A stretch of DNA of 64,000 bases, from contig OX579637.1 in assembly GCA_951230915.1 (NCBI GenBank), positions 3,162,001 through 3,226,000 of the forward strand, given 5' to 3'. The DNA is from Antitrichia curtipendula (lineage: Eukaryota; Streptophyta; Bryopsida; Hypnales; Leucodontaceae). The position numbers and the translations under genes are program-made. The notes under the pieces were generated by a model that saw only the letters and a program-made list of their open reading frames with translations, ran no database searches and was not told the origin of the DNA. Shown here piece after piece: positions 32,365-44,929 of the stretch; positions within the stretch are counted from its first letter, which is position 1, and each line of letters begins with the position of its first letter.

Positions 32365-35300
32365 AGACTACTACCAAATTTCATTACATTGAATTGCATT
32401 ATATTGAGAAATTTTTAGAGTTCATATTAGTTTGCTTGCGATCATGTAGGTGGTGTGCATAGGAGAGACATCAGCTACATGGTGGAATGCTAAAGGGGAA
32501 TTTTTGAAGACATTCTCGAAATGAAAATCGATTATTAGTATGACCTTTGCTCAAGACTGGCATTTTTTGGATGTTTGGTGTACATTGTGACGGTAGTGAC
32601 GTTTACAGTTCAATTTAGAGCATGGTATTAATGAATTGAGATGCATTTCGAGGAGCTCTTAGAAAGCCGTGTTTGTTCTTTGTTCACTCAGTATTGTAGT
32701 GTGTGGTCAGAGACTTGAAAGTATAGAACTTTGAATAATGTATTTTTCAGGCCTGCATTGAAAACGGAAGTGCAAGTCTGTAGAGGATAAAGTAGTGCTT
32801 GACAAGTAGAGGTAGTTCAAGGTTTTACTTAAACAAACAATGAGGACATTTAATGGAATACAGGATGTTTGCACTGTAGTTGCTTGTTTGTATAGGCTTT
32901 GAGGTTCTTCATCTATAAAAGCGTGAAGTTTGAATGATCTCACCGTTTTTAGTAATGTAACTGTAATATGTTAATTAAGGACGACTGTCTCCCTTCCGCA
33001 TGGGCATTGAAGCATTGTATGGAATGTGGACATACGTGTGGGGCATTAGGAACGCATAATTTATGTATGTGAATTAAAAGTGAGGTAAAGAGAGAAAGGC
33101 AGATAGAGAAATATCTAGTGGAATAGACATGTCAAAGTTCATGTTGGAGACTTGATGAATTTATGTCCTGTATTGCTGTGGCATTTTTTTTTTGTCTTCT
33201 ATGTCCGTGCTTGTACGTAGTGGAAGATGAAAAGGCACTGGGTTTTTTTGGTCACGATTGAAGATGAAGACAACACTTTGATTTAGGACATGGAGAAAAC
33301 ACCTTTTATGAAGGTTAGAGTCCTCTGCTTCCTTGCCTAGTAGAATGTACCTGATAGACGGAGTTTCTGTATTTCCAGTTGTTTCTCTCGGTACAATTTT
33401 TATTCTAGTTTTCTATTTACAATTTTTATGATATTTGGACAAATATGGTTGTGCAATGTATTTGCAAGAAATTGACAGTGTGGCCTTCTTTTATAAAGGC
33501 TGGAGACAATATGAGTAATTTTTTTTTATATAGCAATACATTTATTCTTTTTGTTTTTAGTTTCACTGTGCAGAGTGACGAGGTTGGGATGAGCGTATGA
33601 CCTTCTAAAGAAAAGGGGACGTCGACTTAAAAAACAAGGTACATGACAAAGATTTTTGCAGTATTGGTATGTTTTTGTTTAATCCGTAACTGACTTTCAA
33701 GTACAAGATGTCTAAAAACAACAATGTTTGTCTTTTAGCTCTTATTTCTATGTGATTTGATGTTGACTTTGTTCCAAAATACATGAGTGTTAGAGGCTGT
33801 CGGAATCAATTGTAAGCAACAAGACTTTTGTCATGTTAGAGTTCCTTAAATTATTGTAATTTAGTTATATTTGTCTGTTTGTTTGCTTCCTACAACTAGT
33901 ACTATGACTGAAATGAAATTATGTGAGGACGATAAATTACAAGTGTTACAAGACCGTGGGATTTAACAAGTGTTACAAGACCTTCAGAAATGAAGATTCC
34001 TGTGGATGAAAATGTGGTGCACAAATTCTCTAAAACTGTGAGGTCGTCCACAGTAGTGTAAAACAAAATGTAAAATTGTACAGATGTGTTGGGCTCTACT
34101 AGAGTTGCCACAGACTTGTGATGGAAGATTGATATTGTAAATTTCTACAATCTGCCGTCAAATGTATCCTCTACTAATGTTGTGTTTGTATATCAATAGA
34201 ATGTTTTTTGCAGTTGAGTGTAGGAAAGGTGGAAGTTTGCAAGGCTCCTTACACCTGAATGAAGATGCCTGAACCAGTATGAATAAATTGACAGGTTTTG
34301 AGAAGACCCTATGCATGAGTGAACTGTGTAGGAGGTTCTAGAACTTGTTCTAAAACATTTGTAGAAGTTGTGAGTTCCAAGAGTACCTAAATATAGGTAG
34401 TTAGTCAAAATATGTTTGTCGATGACGTAATAAAATGTGGAAGACAGTTTCTTGCCGTCGGCTACAGTGAATACCTCCTTGCATGTTCAGTTCAATCATT
34501 TGTAATGGATGTGCTTGTTTGTTAAATCATTTTTAATGTACTGTATTTTGTTTTGTTTGTGGAAAAAGGCTTAGTTCCAAGAAGTTGGTCGGAAGCTTTG
34601 CATTGAGAAGGCAATTTTTTGGTAATGTCTTTTGTACATGGCTTTGTTGTAGCATTTAAAATGTATTCCACTTGTTAAATGAAGTTCCACTCCAGTGTTT
34701 GTTGACAATGACCTTGTTGTCCGAGTTTGTTCTGAAATAGTGAGTTTTCTAGAGAGCCTTAATTTAGAGAAGAAATTATTGTTTGATCGCACCGTGGGGG
34801 CAAAGCAGAAGTGAATTCTGAACTATGTAGTGAAAATTAATTGGAACTTCTGTATGTGACATTGTGCAAATGGTCATAGGAATTTTGCACACAGAAATTG
34901 ATGAAGTCAATAGTTATAGTTATACTAGTGCGACTAATTAAATATAGTTAATGGACATTCATGTTGTTTTTTTGTATTCGACATTGAAGAAGTGCATGCG
35001 TTTCCTTACCATTATAACAGTTATGTTCCTTTGATTATTGAAGGTGTCATGGGGAATAACTGAGTGGGCCAGAAGTTCATTTAATGTTGGATAAGTGCTC
35101 AATGTATGGCGCTTCCTCTGATGATTCAGAAATGTAGATACTGCAAACTTAATGAGGTATAAGTTCATTCCCCTTTTTCCATTGACATAGAGATGCCAAA
35201 ATTACAGACTTGTGATTCAGTTGTTATCTTATCAAGTCTGTCACTGCAATTGGCAAATGGACTGAATTAGAACTAGGAGTTACACTTGTTGCTTACAATT

Positions 35301-38142
35301 TGATTGAGGAATTTGATACTGCAGGTCAGTATTGTGCTCTCATTTCAAAGGCATGGTATAGAGCATTGAAGATGTAGAGGAAGACATCAATGCTTCTTCA
35401 ATTAGGTGAGGTAGTTAGTTCTCATTATATGATGTTTCCTAACGAATTCATTGTTTGTCATTCAGAACATTATGTACATATTGAGGTAGAAGTGGTTCTT
35501 GTCTTTAAGTAGTTGTGATTGTTTTTATTAGAGGATTGAATTTTATTTGAATTCAAATGATAACACAAATGTTTTTACTGCAGAGCTAGTGTAATGTTGA
35601 TGCAGTATGACTTTGTGGAAGTTTATGTTACAAAAGCAATAAATGTGCTAAAGTTGTCTTCAACCGCACTAGAAGGTGAGATTTTTCGACACAATCAAAG
35701 AGGTTCATCATGAACGTGTGGAGTGTACAATTTCTAACTTGCGAATCCAAATGAGAAGCATCCATAGTGTCGGAAAATATAATTTTAAAGTATTTTCGGT
35801 CTTCTACTAAGTTAGGAGTTTACATTATTGCTTGGTAATGCAACTTGAGGAGGCTAGTTATCAAGTGACATGCTGTTAGTCAATAAAGTTTTTTATAAGT
35901 TTTGAACCTCAGAAAATTATAGATGAAGATATTGGTATTCAGTGGATATTAATAGACAACATACAACAAGTGGAGTGAGTTCATTCACATGGTAGAATGG
36001 TGACGGAATCCTTATAGAAGAAACTTCTGAGGAAAGAATTATTTTCGTTTTTTTAAAATTTAGCAATGTATTTTTTCCATTTCCTTGTTATTAAAATTGC
36101 TCACTTTTGACGTTTCTTCAGAAGATCAATGTTCCCTAATTTTTTGACCGCTTGCAATTCTCGTGGGTTTTGGTGTTGCTGTAATTGGGATGTGCTGCAT
36201 GCAACGTGATAAATATATAGTTTCAAATCTCAAAGCATTTCAAGAATCCTCAATTTATACTGTACGAGGGTTTATATGTTGAAAGCTTCTATTACATTTA
36301 CCCTTATGCTGAGCGTTATGTTCTTAGTAGAGCTCTTGTAGTGCCTCTTATTGCTTCTTTGTATATAATTGCATCCTACGCTTTATTTCAAATATTGACG
36401 GTGACCTTCTTTTTTCTTCAAAATGAAATTGTATAAAAAGACTTCTGTCTAAAGAGATGGACAGGTTGGTAAGGAATGGCCATCGTTGTCCACTGTTTTA
36501 ATTTTTTTTTAAACTTATTCATATTTTGTACAGTACATTGTTTCCCTAAGTGGAAACTGAAGTGAATAGATTTTCGAATTTCTATGCCTGTAGGTGTAGC
36601 AGCAAATTCTTTCTTAACCTTGTATAGTTAGCTCTTTTCAATCTTCAGACATGGCTAGAAGAAGAAGGTCTTGTACCGTTGTACGTGACTGGAAGTCGTC
36701 GGAAAAACAAGTAATTTTCTCCAATTGTATTTTCTTCTGCGTAATAGAAATTTCTTGTGCATGGTTTAGTGTCATCTAAGGTTAATTTTCCAACTACATT
36801 GGATCTAGGATCTTTGAAGTTGTCTACGACTGGGGCAAAGTGATCATGTGGGAGTTGTTCAATTACATTGCAATGTACAGCATTGGATTTGAAGGTCCAT
36901 GGTTACGAGTGTTTGCAAGGTACATAAATTTTTGTGTACAAAATAGAAATATTTTTTATGCAACTGATTCATGTGTGATCATTTTGGAAAACCATGTTTG
37001 TAAAGGATGACAGTCATAGGTACTTCATGCAGGTGCATTGTAAAGTAGAAAACAAGTCGAGCAGTAGTAGTGAGCTCATGAAGTTGTGGTATTCATTGTG
37101 AATATCAGAGATAAGTGGAGGCACAGCAATTCAATCTTGAAATCTAACCATGAAATCTAGTTTGTCAAGAAACCTTATGCGAATGAACAATTTAGTGCTA
37201 CAGAGTGAGAAAGGTGGGCAGTAGTTTATGTAAACCAAAGCACACCGTTGATCTGAAAAACATTTTTTTGTGTATGCGTACAAAAAGTATGACAGCTTCG
37301 GTGCTCACATGAGAACAAGTAAACGAGATTAAGAGATACAAAGAATGCTGAGGTAACTTGACATCGTTGAAGGTACGATTCCACAAATATGATGAATTTG
37401 TAAAATAGTAAGCGTTGATTTATGGAGCTCAATGAAGACATGTGTCTTGTACAGAAATGTGCATGTATGAGGATGCAATGTTGTTGTTATGTCTATGGTC
37501 ATTTTCTGGGTTTACCAGTCTTACAAGTAGCCATTGACATTACAGAGTCTGCAGAAGTGTATAAACTGTCATCCAGTGTGAAAATTTGAAAGTACATGCC
37601 GTCAACACTGTTAAAGTATTGTCTATCATCATGGAGTTGCGTAATGTCTGAAGAAGCAAGTGAAAGTGTCGACAGACAAAGCAGAAGAAGATTCTCTTAT
37701 GTAATCTACAGAATACGTACATTGATGTGAATTGTAGGGCAATTGATGACAATGTAGCATCCAAAATGTGCAGTGTGGGTGTGTAAAGAAGAAAGTTAGT
37801 GAGTGTGCAAGCTATAGGAAGAGGCTGACCACGCAATTCAAATTTCAAGGGCATGGGGGATTATGAACTGCATACCGTAATAAAGAAGTATTGTCTTTAC
37901 AAAACGTTGAAGAACATCAAAATGTTGTGGACATCTATAAAGTGTTTGTGATGTTGTAGTCTGCAGTGATAAGCAATAGGAGTAAAGGTTTCAGTGTCAA
38001 AAAAAAGGAATAAAAGATACTTGTGTAAATTTTGAGGAAGAAGTGGTTCCCCAATTGTACTAAACAGTTGTTGAAGATGATCATATAGTTACCGTGGACT
38101 TCCTTATAGAGACTCTGAAACCAAAAATTCCAAAGTTCCTGC
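32365..38142. other. Right arm of CACTA-1, non-coding
   Basis: About 5.8 kb of AT-rich DNA, plus strand rich in GAAGTG, AGTGAA and GTTGTA words, the complement of those in the left arm. It contains a short direct repeat AAGTGTTACAAGACC at about 33938 and 33969. Open frames are short and unsupported. This is probably the subterminal region bound by the element's own proteins. Confidence 0.45.
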
Positions 38143-38268
38143 ATGGGGAAGGAAGTTCATATATTTTCTGTACAAAGCTGTAAAGAAGAGCAGAGGAGGT
38201 CAAGCGGGGTGACAGTAGGAGCAACAACTCTAGAGGTGCACAGAAGGACTGTATTGTCGTTGAAAAAC

Positions 38269-38590
38269 TTAGTCGTAGTCCTCATCACTGCTGATGACTT
38301 CAAAAGGTGCCAAAGTTCCAACAGATGTTTCCCTAAGCAGAGGGTGCTCGACGATGAATTGGGACCTTGCAACAAGAGTGAACTTCACTCGTTGTCCTTC
38401 TTGGATGTTGTGGAATATAGCAAATTCATTCCACCCGCTTCCAAAAGCGACGTGAAGCTTCTGGTGGATCAAGCTGGAATTGAGTATGACGTTCTATCGC
38501 AGTGTTTTTCCTTCATAAGAAATTCCCACCGGTCCATTGTTGTCTTTGCAGTTCTGCTTGAAAAAACAAGCCAGAATGCCTTGTAGATAA
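38269..38590 (-). pseudogene. B3-like DNA-binding domain remnant (captured?)
   Basis: Minus-strand frame with KLHVAFGSGWNEFAIFHNIQ, EGQRVKFTL and QFIVEHPLL. This follows the C-terminal half of plant B3 domains, ..GW..F...N.L..GD...F.l....f.V. Upstream in the same frame, beyond one TAG, GISYEGKTLR matches the preceding ..G..W.v.. strand. B3 proteins bind DNA and are host transcription factors, so this may be a captured host fragment inside CACTA-1. The overlapping plus-strand frame (38143-38586) is longer but has no motif. The stop and truncation make it a pseudogene. The call rests on a short motif. Confidence 0.38.
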
Positions 38591-39271
38591 GAGAGACATA
38601 AATAAAATTAACTATGAAGAACGTGGATAGCTGTACTACAAGGGAACGGTTGCTTGTGGACGTCCTTCAGAGAAGTAGGCTACGTATTTGCAAAAAACAT
38701 AGAATTGAGGAGTACGTATTGTAGAAACTATGTTTGGGAAACAAAATTAGTTTGAGAATACCCTGTGTAGGACTTATAAAGTGTCTTAGTGAAATTGGAA
38801 GAAATGAGTGTGTGAAGTTTCTGTACTCTTGAAGAGCATTGCGTAGCTGAGCAAAAATGAGAATGGAAGGAATTTAGTGCAGGAAGGCAACTTAAGAACT
38901 TACTAAGGTCCGGAATGAAGTTTTCTTAATTGTTTTGAGGAAACTTTTGTCATTGCCTTGGGAAGAGGCGGCTCCTACAGCAATGGCTATTGTAGTTCTA
39001 GTTCTTGACATTGTGGTGGTGATACAGATGTAAGCAGTAAAAAGTGAAGAAGATAGTCGTAGCAGTTGAAAGGAGTGCTGGACAGAGTAGTTCCAAACTA
39101 TGAGAAGTGCTGCAGACAATGGAGTCTTATAGAAGAAAGGGAATGCAATGCAGTCCTCCTCCACTTAATAACAAATGAAGTGATTTCCTGATGTCAAGTC
39201 ATTTAATTTGATCATGCATTAATGAGACCGTAAATTATGTATTGCTCCCAAGCTGGTAATTTCAGTCAGCA

Positions 39272-39290
39272 TTATACTACAAGAAAACGG
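39272..39290. repeat. Left end of CACTA-2 with TTA duplication
   Basis: TTA at 39272-39274, then TACTACAAGAAAACGG from 39275. The right end, read inward, is CACTACAAAAAAACGG, flanked by TTA. The first base here is T instead of C, a terminal mutation that may impair excision. Confidence 0.85.
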
Positions 39291-39297
39291 CCAAAAT

Positions 39298-39600
39298 TGT
39301 GACTGCAAAACATGACTGCGCTGATTTTGCGACTGCAACGCCACTTCCCCTCTCTAATTGCACCAGCGGAGGAGGATCCAAAGTGCTGCAGTCATTTTCC
39401 AGTCGCGACACTGACTGCGGGATGAACAGAAAACGCATTGTTTACTTCATCCACAACGTTCCATCCAGAGGGGCGACGATGCAATGACGTGGCAAATTGA
39501 AACGCGACTGCAGCAGGCAAAGTCATTGTTCAGTTGTGCGGTTCCGGATTTTGCGACTGCAACGCGACTAAGAAGTGACTTGAAAATGACTACAGCACCA
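39298..39600. promoter_or_regulatory. Left subterminal motif cluster of CACTA-2
   Basis: Repeats of GACTGCAA, TGACTGC and TGCGACTGCAACGC at about 39299-39340 and 39550-39570. The same TGCGACTGCAATGCGACT word occurs just inside the right end (about 58255-58270). In En/Spm, short subterminal motifs are the binding sites of the partner protein needed for excision. That role here is by analogy. Confidence 0.6.
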
Positions 39601-40229
39601 CGGAGTCACAAAGTCGGCGTTTTCTTTTACATATGGATAAAGAAAAGGATGGGGCCTCGTGGTACAGGAAAGATAGGGTGAGCATAGTTTCCGATATGTC
39701 ACTACAATATGACTGCATTATGACTGGCGCTATATTTTAGTACTAAATAAGAAGAGAGGCAGTTCATGCAAGTTGGGAAATTGGGATACCGGGGTTTAGG
39801 AATGTCTGAATGAATGCAAGTCATCTAAGATGTCTCACAAATGTACCGTAAATGAATTAATTTTAGAAGAGAAAGGTCTGCAAGCCTTATTACTTCTATT
39901 TCAGAGATTGAAGATTAGTTGAAGAATGAAATAATTGCTTTCATTTGAGAGGGTTGTTGTGTGGTGGACACATATTGTACGGTCTCATTTTCTGAAAATC
40001 GTAATAGGGATACTATTGCCAATGTTTCATACGCTTCTACACCTGCTGTTAGTGTTAGGATTTGCATTAAAGCACAAGCTGTATGAAAATGTTTAAAGTT
40101 GTTGAAGCTAGAGCTTGTCCATGCTTCATGACTCCATGAATGAAAAAAAGGGAACATGGCCCTCTGATTACTTAGTATATGGGAAAACATTCAAGATGGT
40201 AGGGGAGACAACGGACTGGATCCAATTGC

Positions 40230-40350
40230 AGGCGACGTGACTTCACTGTGACTGAAGTATGACTCTGTCTGTCACGTAACTCCACTATGACTGCGGCGAG
40301 TCTGTCACGTAACTAGACAGTGACTGGTACATGACTTCACTTCGGAAAGT
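40230..40350. repeat. Motif cluster 3' of the CACTA-2 transposase
   Basis: A dense run of GTGACT, ATGACT and GTCACGTAACT words. The segment TCTGTCACGTAACT occurs twice (about 40271 and 40300). It is part of the element-wide family of ATGACT motifs and lies between the left end and the last exon. Confidence 0.55.
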
Positions 40351-40497
40351 GATTCGGGCTGTACTACATGAAGCCAACGTCCTCCAATGTGGAGACCTGC
40401 CTCACTGCTGCATGCATTTTCACTGTAGGAAAAATGCTTCTATCAACACAAACACAAGGGCAACATGACAGGCTACGTTTAGACAAGAAGTGTGTAC

Positions 40498-41270
40498 CTA
40501 GTACGTCTCTTGCGCAAGTAAGTTCTCTTCCACAGATAATTCGATGGCTCCAATTAGATTGGCGATGGAGCTTCTATGTGGCAGTCGTTGGAGAGCAGTG
40601 AGCCCTACAGCCTCCCCCGTAGTGGTGATGAAGGCATCTGTGCGGTCCACAACTTCACGCTTGGAACGGGCTTCTTTACGTAAGACCACTTTCCAACCAG
40701 GTCTGTCAAGTGCATCGGAGAAAAACACTTGCGTGGCTTGGCTGGGAAAGATGAATGGCTCTGCCATGCAAGGGAGCTTATGGCGGAAGTTCACCATAAG
40801 GAATCCGGCGTCATCACGCACATATGTTGGATTCTTGCGTGTATCATGCGGTTTCACCCATTCACATCGCAAGAGAATGATGCACGTATGCAATGCGCCG
40901 TAATCTAACTCCAATATGTCCTTCAGCACGCCCATGTAGTTTAGAACAAACTCAGTAGCACCTCCTGCAGGCATTTCGAACATGGACGCTACACCGCTGT
41001 TGTAACTTACAAGTCGGACGGTTGTGTCATCTTCAACACGGAAGTGATTTCCAAAAGCGGCAATGCGTGCGTACCGAGTTGCTCTCTGGGAAGGTTTCTT
41101 GCTCAACAAGAAACCATCGAGGTCTTCATTGTTCCGCCACTAAGGGTCACACTGCAGCACGGCGTTCTCAATCCATTCTGCAAGGGGCGCTATTCCTGGA
41201 TTTCTTCGTTCCTCTTGCATCCACTTATTGCAGGCAAAAAATCCCAACATTTAATGCAGTGTGGTTTTAG
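40498..41270 (-). pseudogene. CACTA-2 transposase C-terminal exon (DUF4216)
   Basis: 203 residues open from 41109, with upstream homologous sequence in the same frame to about 41220 broken by a TAG. Motifs: RYARIAAFGNHFRVEDDTTV, LVSYNSGV, YMGVLKDILELDYGALHTCI, LRCEWVK, DDAGFLMVNF, ATQVFFSDALDRPGWKVVLR. This is DUF4216 (PF13952) of CACTA transposases, more complete than the CACTA-1 copy because it keeps the preceding GNHF.V segment. It ends shortly before the subterminal region of the element. Confidence 0.87.
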
Positions 41271-41558
41271 AACAGGGCCATGCATGGACTTATGATCACA
41301 AAAAGCGGTGCATTTTCTACAAGAAGTCACTGAAAACACGACTTCAATACTACTTCATTGAGTCATTTACAAGTCGCACAGACTTGCCAAAGGCAGAACG
41401 TAACTTCATCCTCACTTGAACACAACTTCGAAGTCAGAGGATCATACAACAGCCACTACATGGCGCCCAGGCGGTTTTAGTGACATGATTCAGGCAAATG
41501 CAGGACGGAGTGCTAAAACAAGCAAACATTGTTTCATAAGGGCTGAATGGAAACTTAC

Positions 41559-42454
41559 GCATACCAATCCTGCATAACAGAGGCATTGGTCAACACGTAT
41601 TGATGGGCAATGTCTCGCAGCTCAGTTGTCAAAACATATGGCTTCCCACCACCTTGGGGGACCTCCTCGACATCACCATACTCTTCGTCTTCGTCCCACA
41701 CTCGTCTTTGCGTGGCCTCGAATTTATGGAGGTACTCGGTAACGAAGCCTATATACTCGTCTTTGAGGTAACCCTCCGCCATGCAAGCCTTAGGACGCGC
41801 CAAATTGCGCACATGATTCTTCAATACCTTAATGTACCTTTCAACCGGGTACATCCACCTTGCACTCACCGGTCCACATAGGTCTAACTCTTCGGCCAAG
41901 TGATAGAGGAGGTGAGTCATTACGTCGAAAAACGAGGGCGGAAATTCTATCTCCAACAACGCCATGCTCTCTGCAACATCTTTTTGCAGGGATGCGAATT
42001 CCGCTGGGTTGTAAACCTTCGTGCAAAGGCGACGAAAGACCTTGCACATACGCATGACAGCCAGACGTGGACCAGACTGCATGAGACCTCTTAGTGCCAA
42101 TGGCAGAACCTCCTGCATCAAGACGTGGTAATCGTGTGACTTCAGCCCTCCAAAGTTCTTCTGAATGCACTTGCCCAAGTCCGATCCATAGCCACTAGGG
42201 GTCTTCAACAACTCCAAGGTTTGCGCAAATTGATTGAACTCATCATCTGTTAGCACGTAGGACGCTCTGGGCTTCACCATCTTGCCTGGCCTTCGAGGAT
42301 TTGGAGTTAGCCATAAGTGCGGTTGTACATTGCGCCTTTGTAAATCCCAACGAACTTTGACTGTGTCCTTCTTCCCAATTATGGTCTTCAGCAAATTCTT
42401 TGACAGGTTCATTTCGCAATGCATGACATCGAGTGTGTAGCGGATAAGAAGATG
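41559..42454 (-). CDS. CACTA-2 transposase exon (end of TNP2 core + DUF4218)
   Basis: The exon begins after a CCTCACAG acceptor at 42454 and ends before GTAAGT at 41559. Unlike its CACTA-1 counterpart it is open throughout. It carries IRYTLDVMHCEMNLSKNLLK, GGLKSHDYHVLMQEVLPLAL, then DUF4218 (PF13960) with ESMALLEIEFPPSFFDVMTH, LAEELDLCGPVSARWMYPVE, LKNHVRNLARPKACMAEGYL and FVTEYL. It stops after QDWYA at the donor. The open frame extends upstream to 42544, but that part is intron. Both exon borders fall at the same residues as in CACTA-1 although the introns differ in length, which supports the gene model. Confidence 0.9.
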
Positions 42455-43072
42455 CTGTGAGGTAAAAAATATTAAGACGGTCAGTAATGAGGGTGTCCGC
42501 AACAAAGGCAGGATGCTACTACACAGATCCTTTGTTCTTAGCAACCCTTACACCGAAGTTACACTTGAGTTGTACCACAGTGAGGGGTGAATAGTACGTC
42601 TTCTGTACTACTACACAATGACTTAGACGTGAATGAAAAGACGTGACTCAGTTGTCTGGCAACCTGGCATTCGGCGGCAGGTCTGAATTGCACTATAGCA
42701 GTGGCAAGCATGCATGAACTGCGGAAAGTGGATTACTGCAGTCCATTTGCATAGGGACAATTGAGAAAAAGTAACCATTTCCTCCTCACCGCCAGGCATC
42801 GTTTCTTTTTCATGGTGGAAAACTTTCTTTACTATAAACATCTTGTACCTACAGTCGGTCTGAGGTATTGAAAAAAAATTCCACATTGTGCAAGTAAGTC
42901 TTGCGAGAACGGAACGTACAGCGTGCAAGCACATGTCTAATGCATTATAGTCACACTGCTTAGCAGTTGTGCTACAGACGTGTTGCAAAAATGCGACTTT
43001 TAAATGACTTCAACGTGACTTCTACAACACTCTTAAATGACTTCATGACTCCAAAGACTAACAAAGACTCAC
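42455..43072. other. CACTA-2 transposase intron
   Basis: Runs from donor GTGAGT (43067-43072, minus) to acceptor CCTCACAG. It includes several ATGACTTC/GTGACTT motifs near 43005-43060. The 121-residue frame at 42623-42988 has no domain. Confidence 0.6.
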
Positions 43073-44816
43073 CTTCCAATACGGCAATCTGTGCAAAATA
43101 CTTAGGCGCTTCACACCATGTATTTTGGAGGGGTCTCTTGGCGCTCTATCTCTGCTTCCACGTGATTTCTAAGCTGCATAGTCCGCTGCATGCTGCATTT
43201 GTTCCCCAACTTAAACAGCATGCGGTGGAGGGCGGTCTTCCCTGTGGCCATTGAAATATTCTTTCATGGCATCTGATCGGTAAGGATGATCAGGTGGCAA
43301 CCAGCGCCTAGTGCACCCATATGAACATTTTCCAAGCTCAACGGAATGCTCAGCATCCAAATCCATGCCGCACCATGGGCAGGCGGCATAACCTTGGTGT
43401 GAAAATCCTCCTACTGTGTTGTAACCAGGAAGTCATGAATAGTCCAGAGGAGCATGGCACGAAGTTGAAATGACCGATGTCCCACGTCCTTTGTAATGTC
43501 ATATGCAGGAACGCCACCCCACAACTCTAAAAGCTCATCCACCAGTGGCTCCAAATACACATTGAATACTTCTGAAGTCACGAATTCTCTACCTAGAATT
43601 AATAGGGCGAGTAGAATGAAAAACTTCTTTGTACTCAACCATGGGGAAGATTATAGTTCAACAATAGAACAGGCCACGTCGACCAAGAAGACCTGTTCTG
43701 AGAAAATGGGTTCACTCCATCAGCCGCTAGCGCAAAGTGGACATTTCTCGGATCACTAGCAAAAGTCGGATCCACGTTTTCATGGAAGTGTTTCCAGGCC
43801 TTGGAGTCGCAAGGGTGCCTCACAAGCCCGTCCCCTCCCTCTTGGTCACTCTGATTCTCAGCATGCCAGAGCATCAACTTCAAAATGGCTTGACTTCGAA
43901 ACATTTGTTGAAGTCGTGGTATGATTGGAAAGTGCCGCAAAACCTTCAAGGAGAAGCAACGGTGCTCCTCGTCTCTGTAACGACGTCCGCCGCACTTGGG
44001 GCATCGGAGGGCATTTTCATGTTCACCTCGGAAGAGCACACATCCTTGCTCGCAAGCATGTATGCTATTGTAAGTCAAACCCAACTTTGAAGTGATGGTT
44101 TTAGCAGCATGGTACATCTTCGGCAAAGTGTTTTGCTTCGGGAGGATGTGCTGGTTGAGGAGGCTAAAGAGTTCGTTGGCACAGTTATTGCTCACTCCGT
44201 GCACAGTGCAAAGATTCATGAGCAAGACGGTTGCTGCCAAGTTGCTGCATTAGGCACCAACATACAATACCTCCATTGACTCCTCCAGAGCCGTGGCGTC
44301 AAAGCTGACTTTGTCAACAGCTCCCTCAGCATTCATTTTGCCAGACTCTTGAAGGTCTCCAACTACATCATCGCCCTCTTCCATTATGCGCTCATGGATG
44401 GAATCCGCCGCTGCAAAAGCATTTGCTACTTCCCGTTGCGCCCTCTCTACTGCAGCTTCTATGCTAGGCACGTCTTGTATTGCTTGGTCGACCATGCCTT
44501 GTGTGTCGACAGTAGCATCCACTGCCGGTGCACCTTCTTTGACTGGTTCCCAGAATGCCTGCTCCCACTCATCATCGGAAGAGTTTCGGTCACCTGGTCC
44601 TCTCCAAATCCGACAATTTGCATGTCGGCCATTTTTGACGAGATGGTCTCTCACATTTTGTATTAATATCTTCCGGCAACCCCGACACTTATTGCAGGGG
44701 CAATAAATTTTGGTCATATTGCACTGTGTCGCATGTTGATGCTCCCAAATCCATAGTTGGTCATCACGTAGTCGTTGCCTCCGACTGTCTGAGAGAGGTA
44801 GGCGTGATGGAATCAT
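43073..44816 (-). pseudogene. CACTA-2 transposase exon (transposon-associated domain + TNP2 core)
   Basis: The minus-strand exon starts near 44816 with LWIWEHQHATQCNMTK, followed by the CPCNKCRGCRK...RDHLVKNGRH N-terminal domain (PF13963 type), an acidic linker, then the TNP2 core (PF02992 type): HGVSNNCANELFSLL, LPKMYHAAKTI, the zinc-ribbon-like HACEQGCVLFRGEHENALRC-PKC, FPIIPRLQQMF, DPRNVHFALAADGVNPFSQN, TKKFFILLALLI, YLEPLVDELLELWGGVP, LRAMLLWTIHDF and GYAACPWCG, ending HGVKRLSILHRLPYWK at the donor. Lesions: an in-frame TAA at about 44248-44250, a frameshift within NLPPWLSTKK (about 43637) and another after HDF (about 43425), with further stops near 43240. The enzyme would excise elements with CACTACAA ends; this copy cannot. 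Confidence 0.88.
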
Positions 44817-44929
44817 CGTTTGTCGTAGACAACACCTCTATGGTTGTCAACTGCGATTCAAAGGAAAGTTTGAAATGGTCAAAACTACGTCGCAAGCATG
44901 TACAACTCCAGTGATTGCTTGCAGCTTGT

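Larger units (their letters stand above)
2189..39274 (-). mobile_element. CACTA-1, large decayed CACTA (En/Spm) transposon
   Basis: The left end is CACTAGTAGAAAAGCTTGTC at 2189. It closely matches the right end of the small MITE at 17098-17346, so both belong to one end family. Inside lie a TNP2-type transposase on the minus strand and a Transposase_24-like gene on the plus strand, the usual two-gene content of autonomous CACTA elements. The arms are AT-rich. The left arm is rich in CACTTCA/TTCACT words and the right arm in the complementary GAAGTG/AGTGAA words, as expected of inverted subterminal motifs. No partner terminus was found before CACTA-2 begins at 39275. Similar AT-rich sequence continues at 58318-59934, so CACTA-1 probably extends past the nested CACTA-2. 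The end given here is where it is interrupted, not its true end. Both genes contain stops and frameshifts. Confidence 0.65.

Noticed and set aside
38143..38586. 147-residue plus-strand open frame
   Set aside because: No motif. The opposite strand shows a B3-like pattern, though that call is itself weak.
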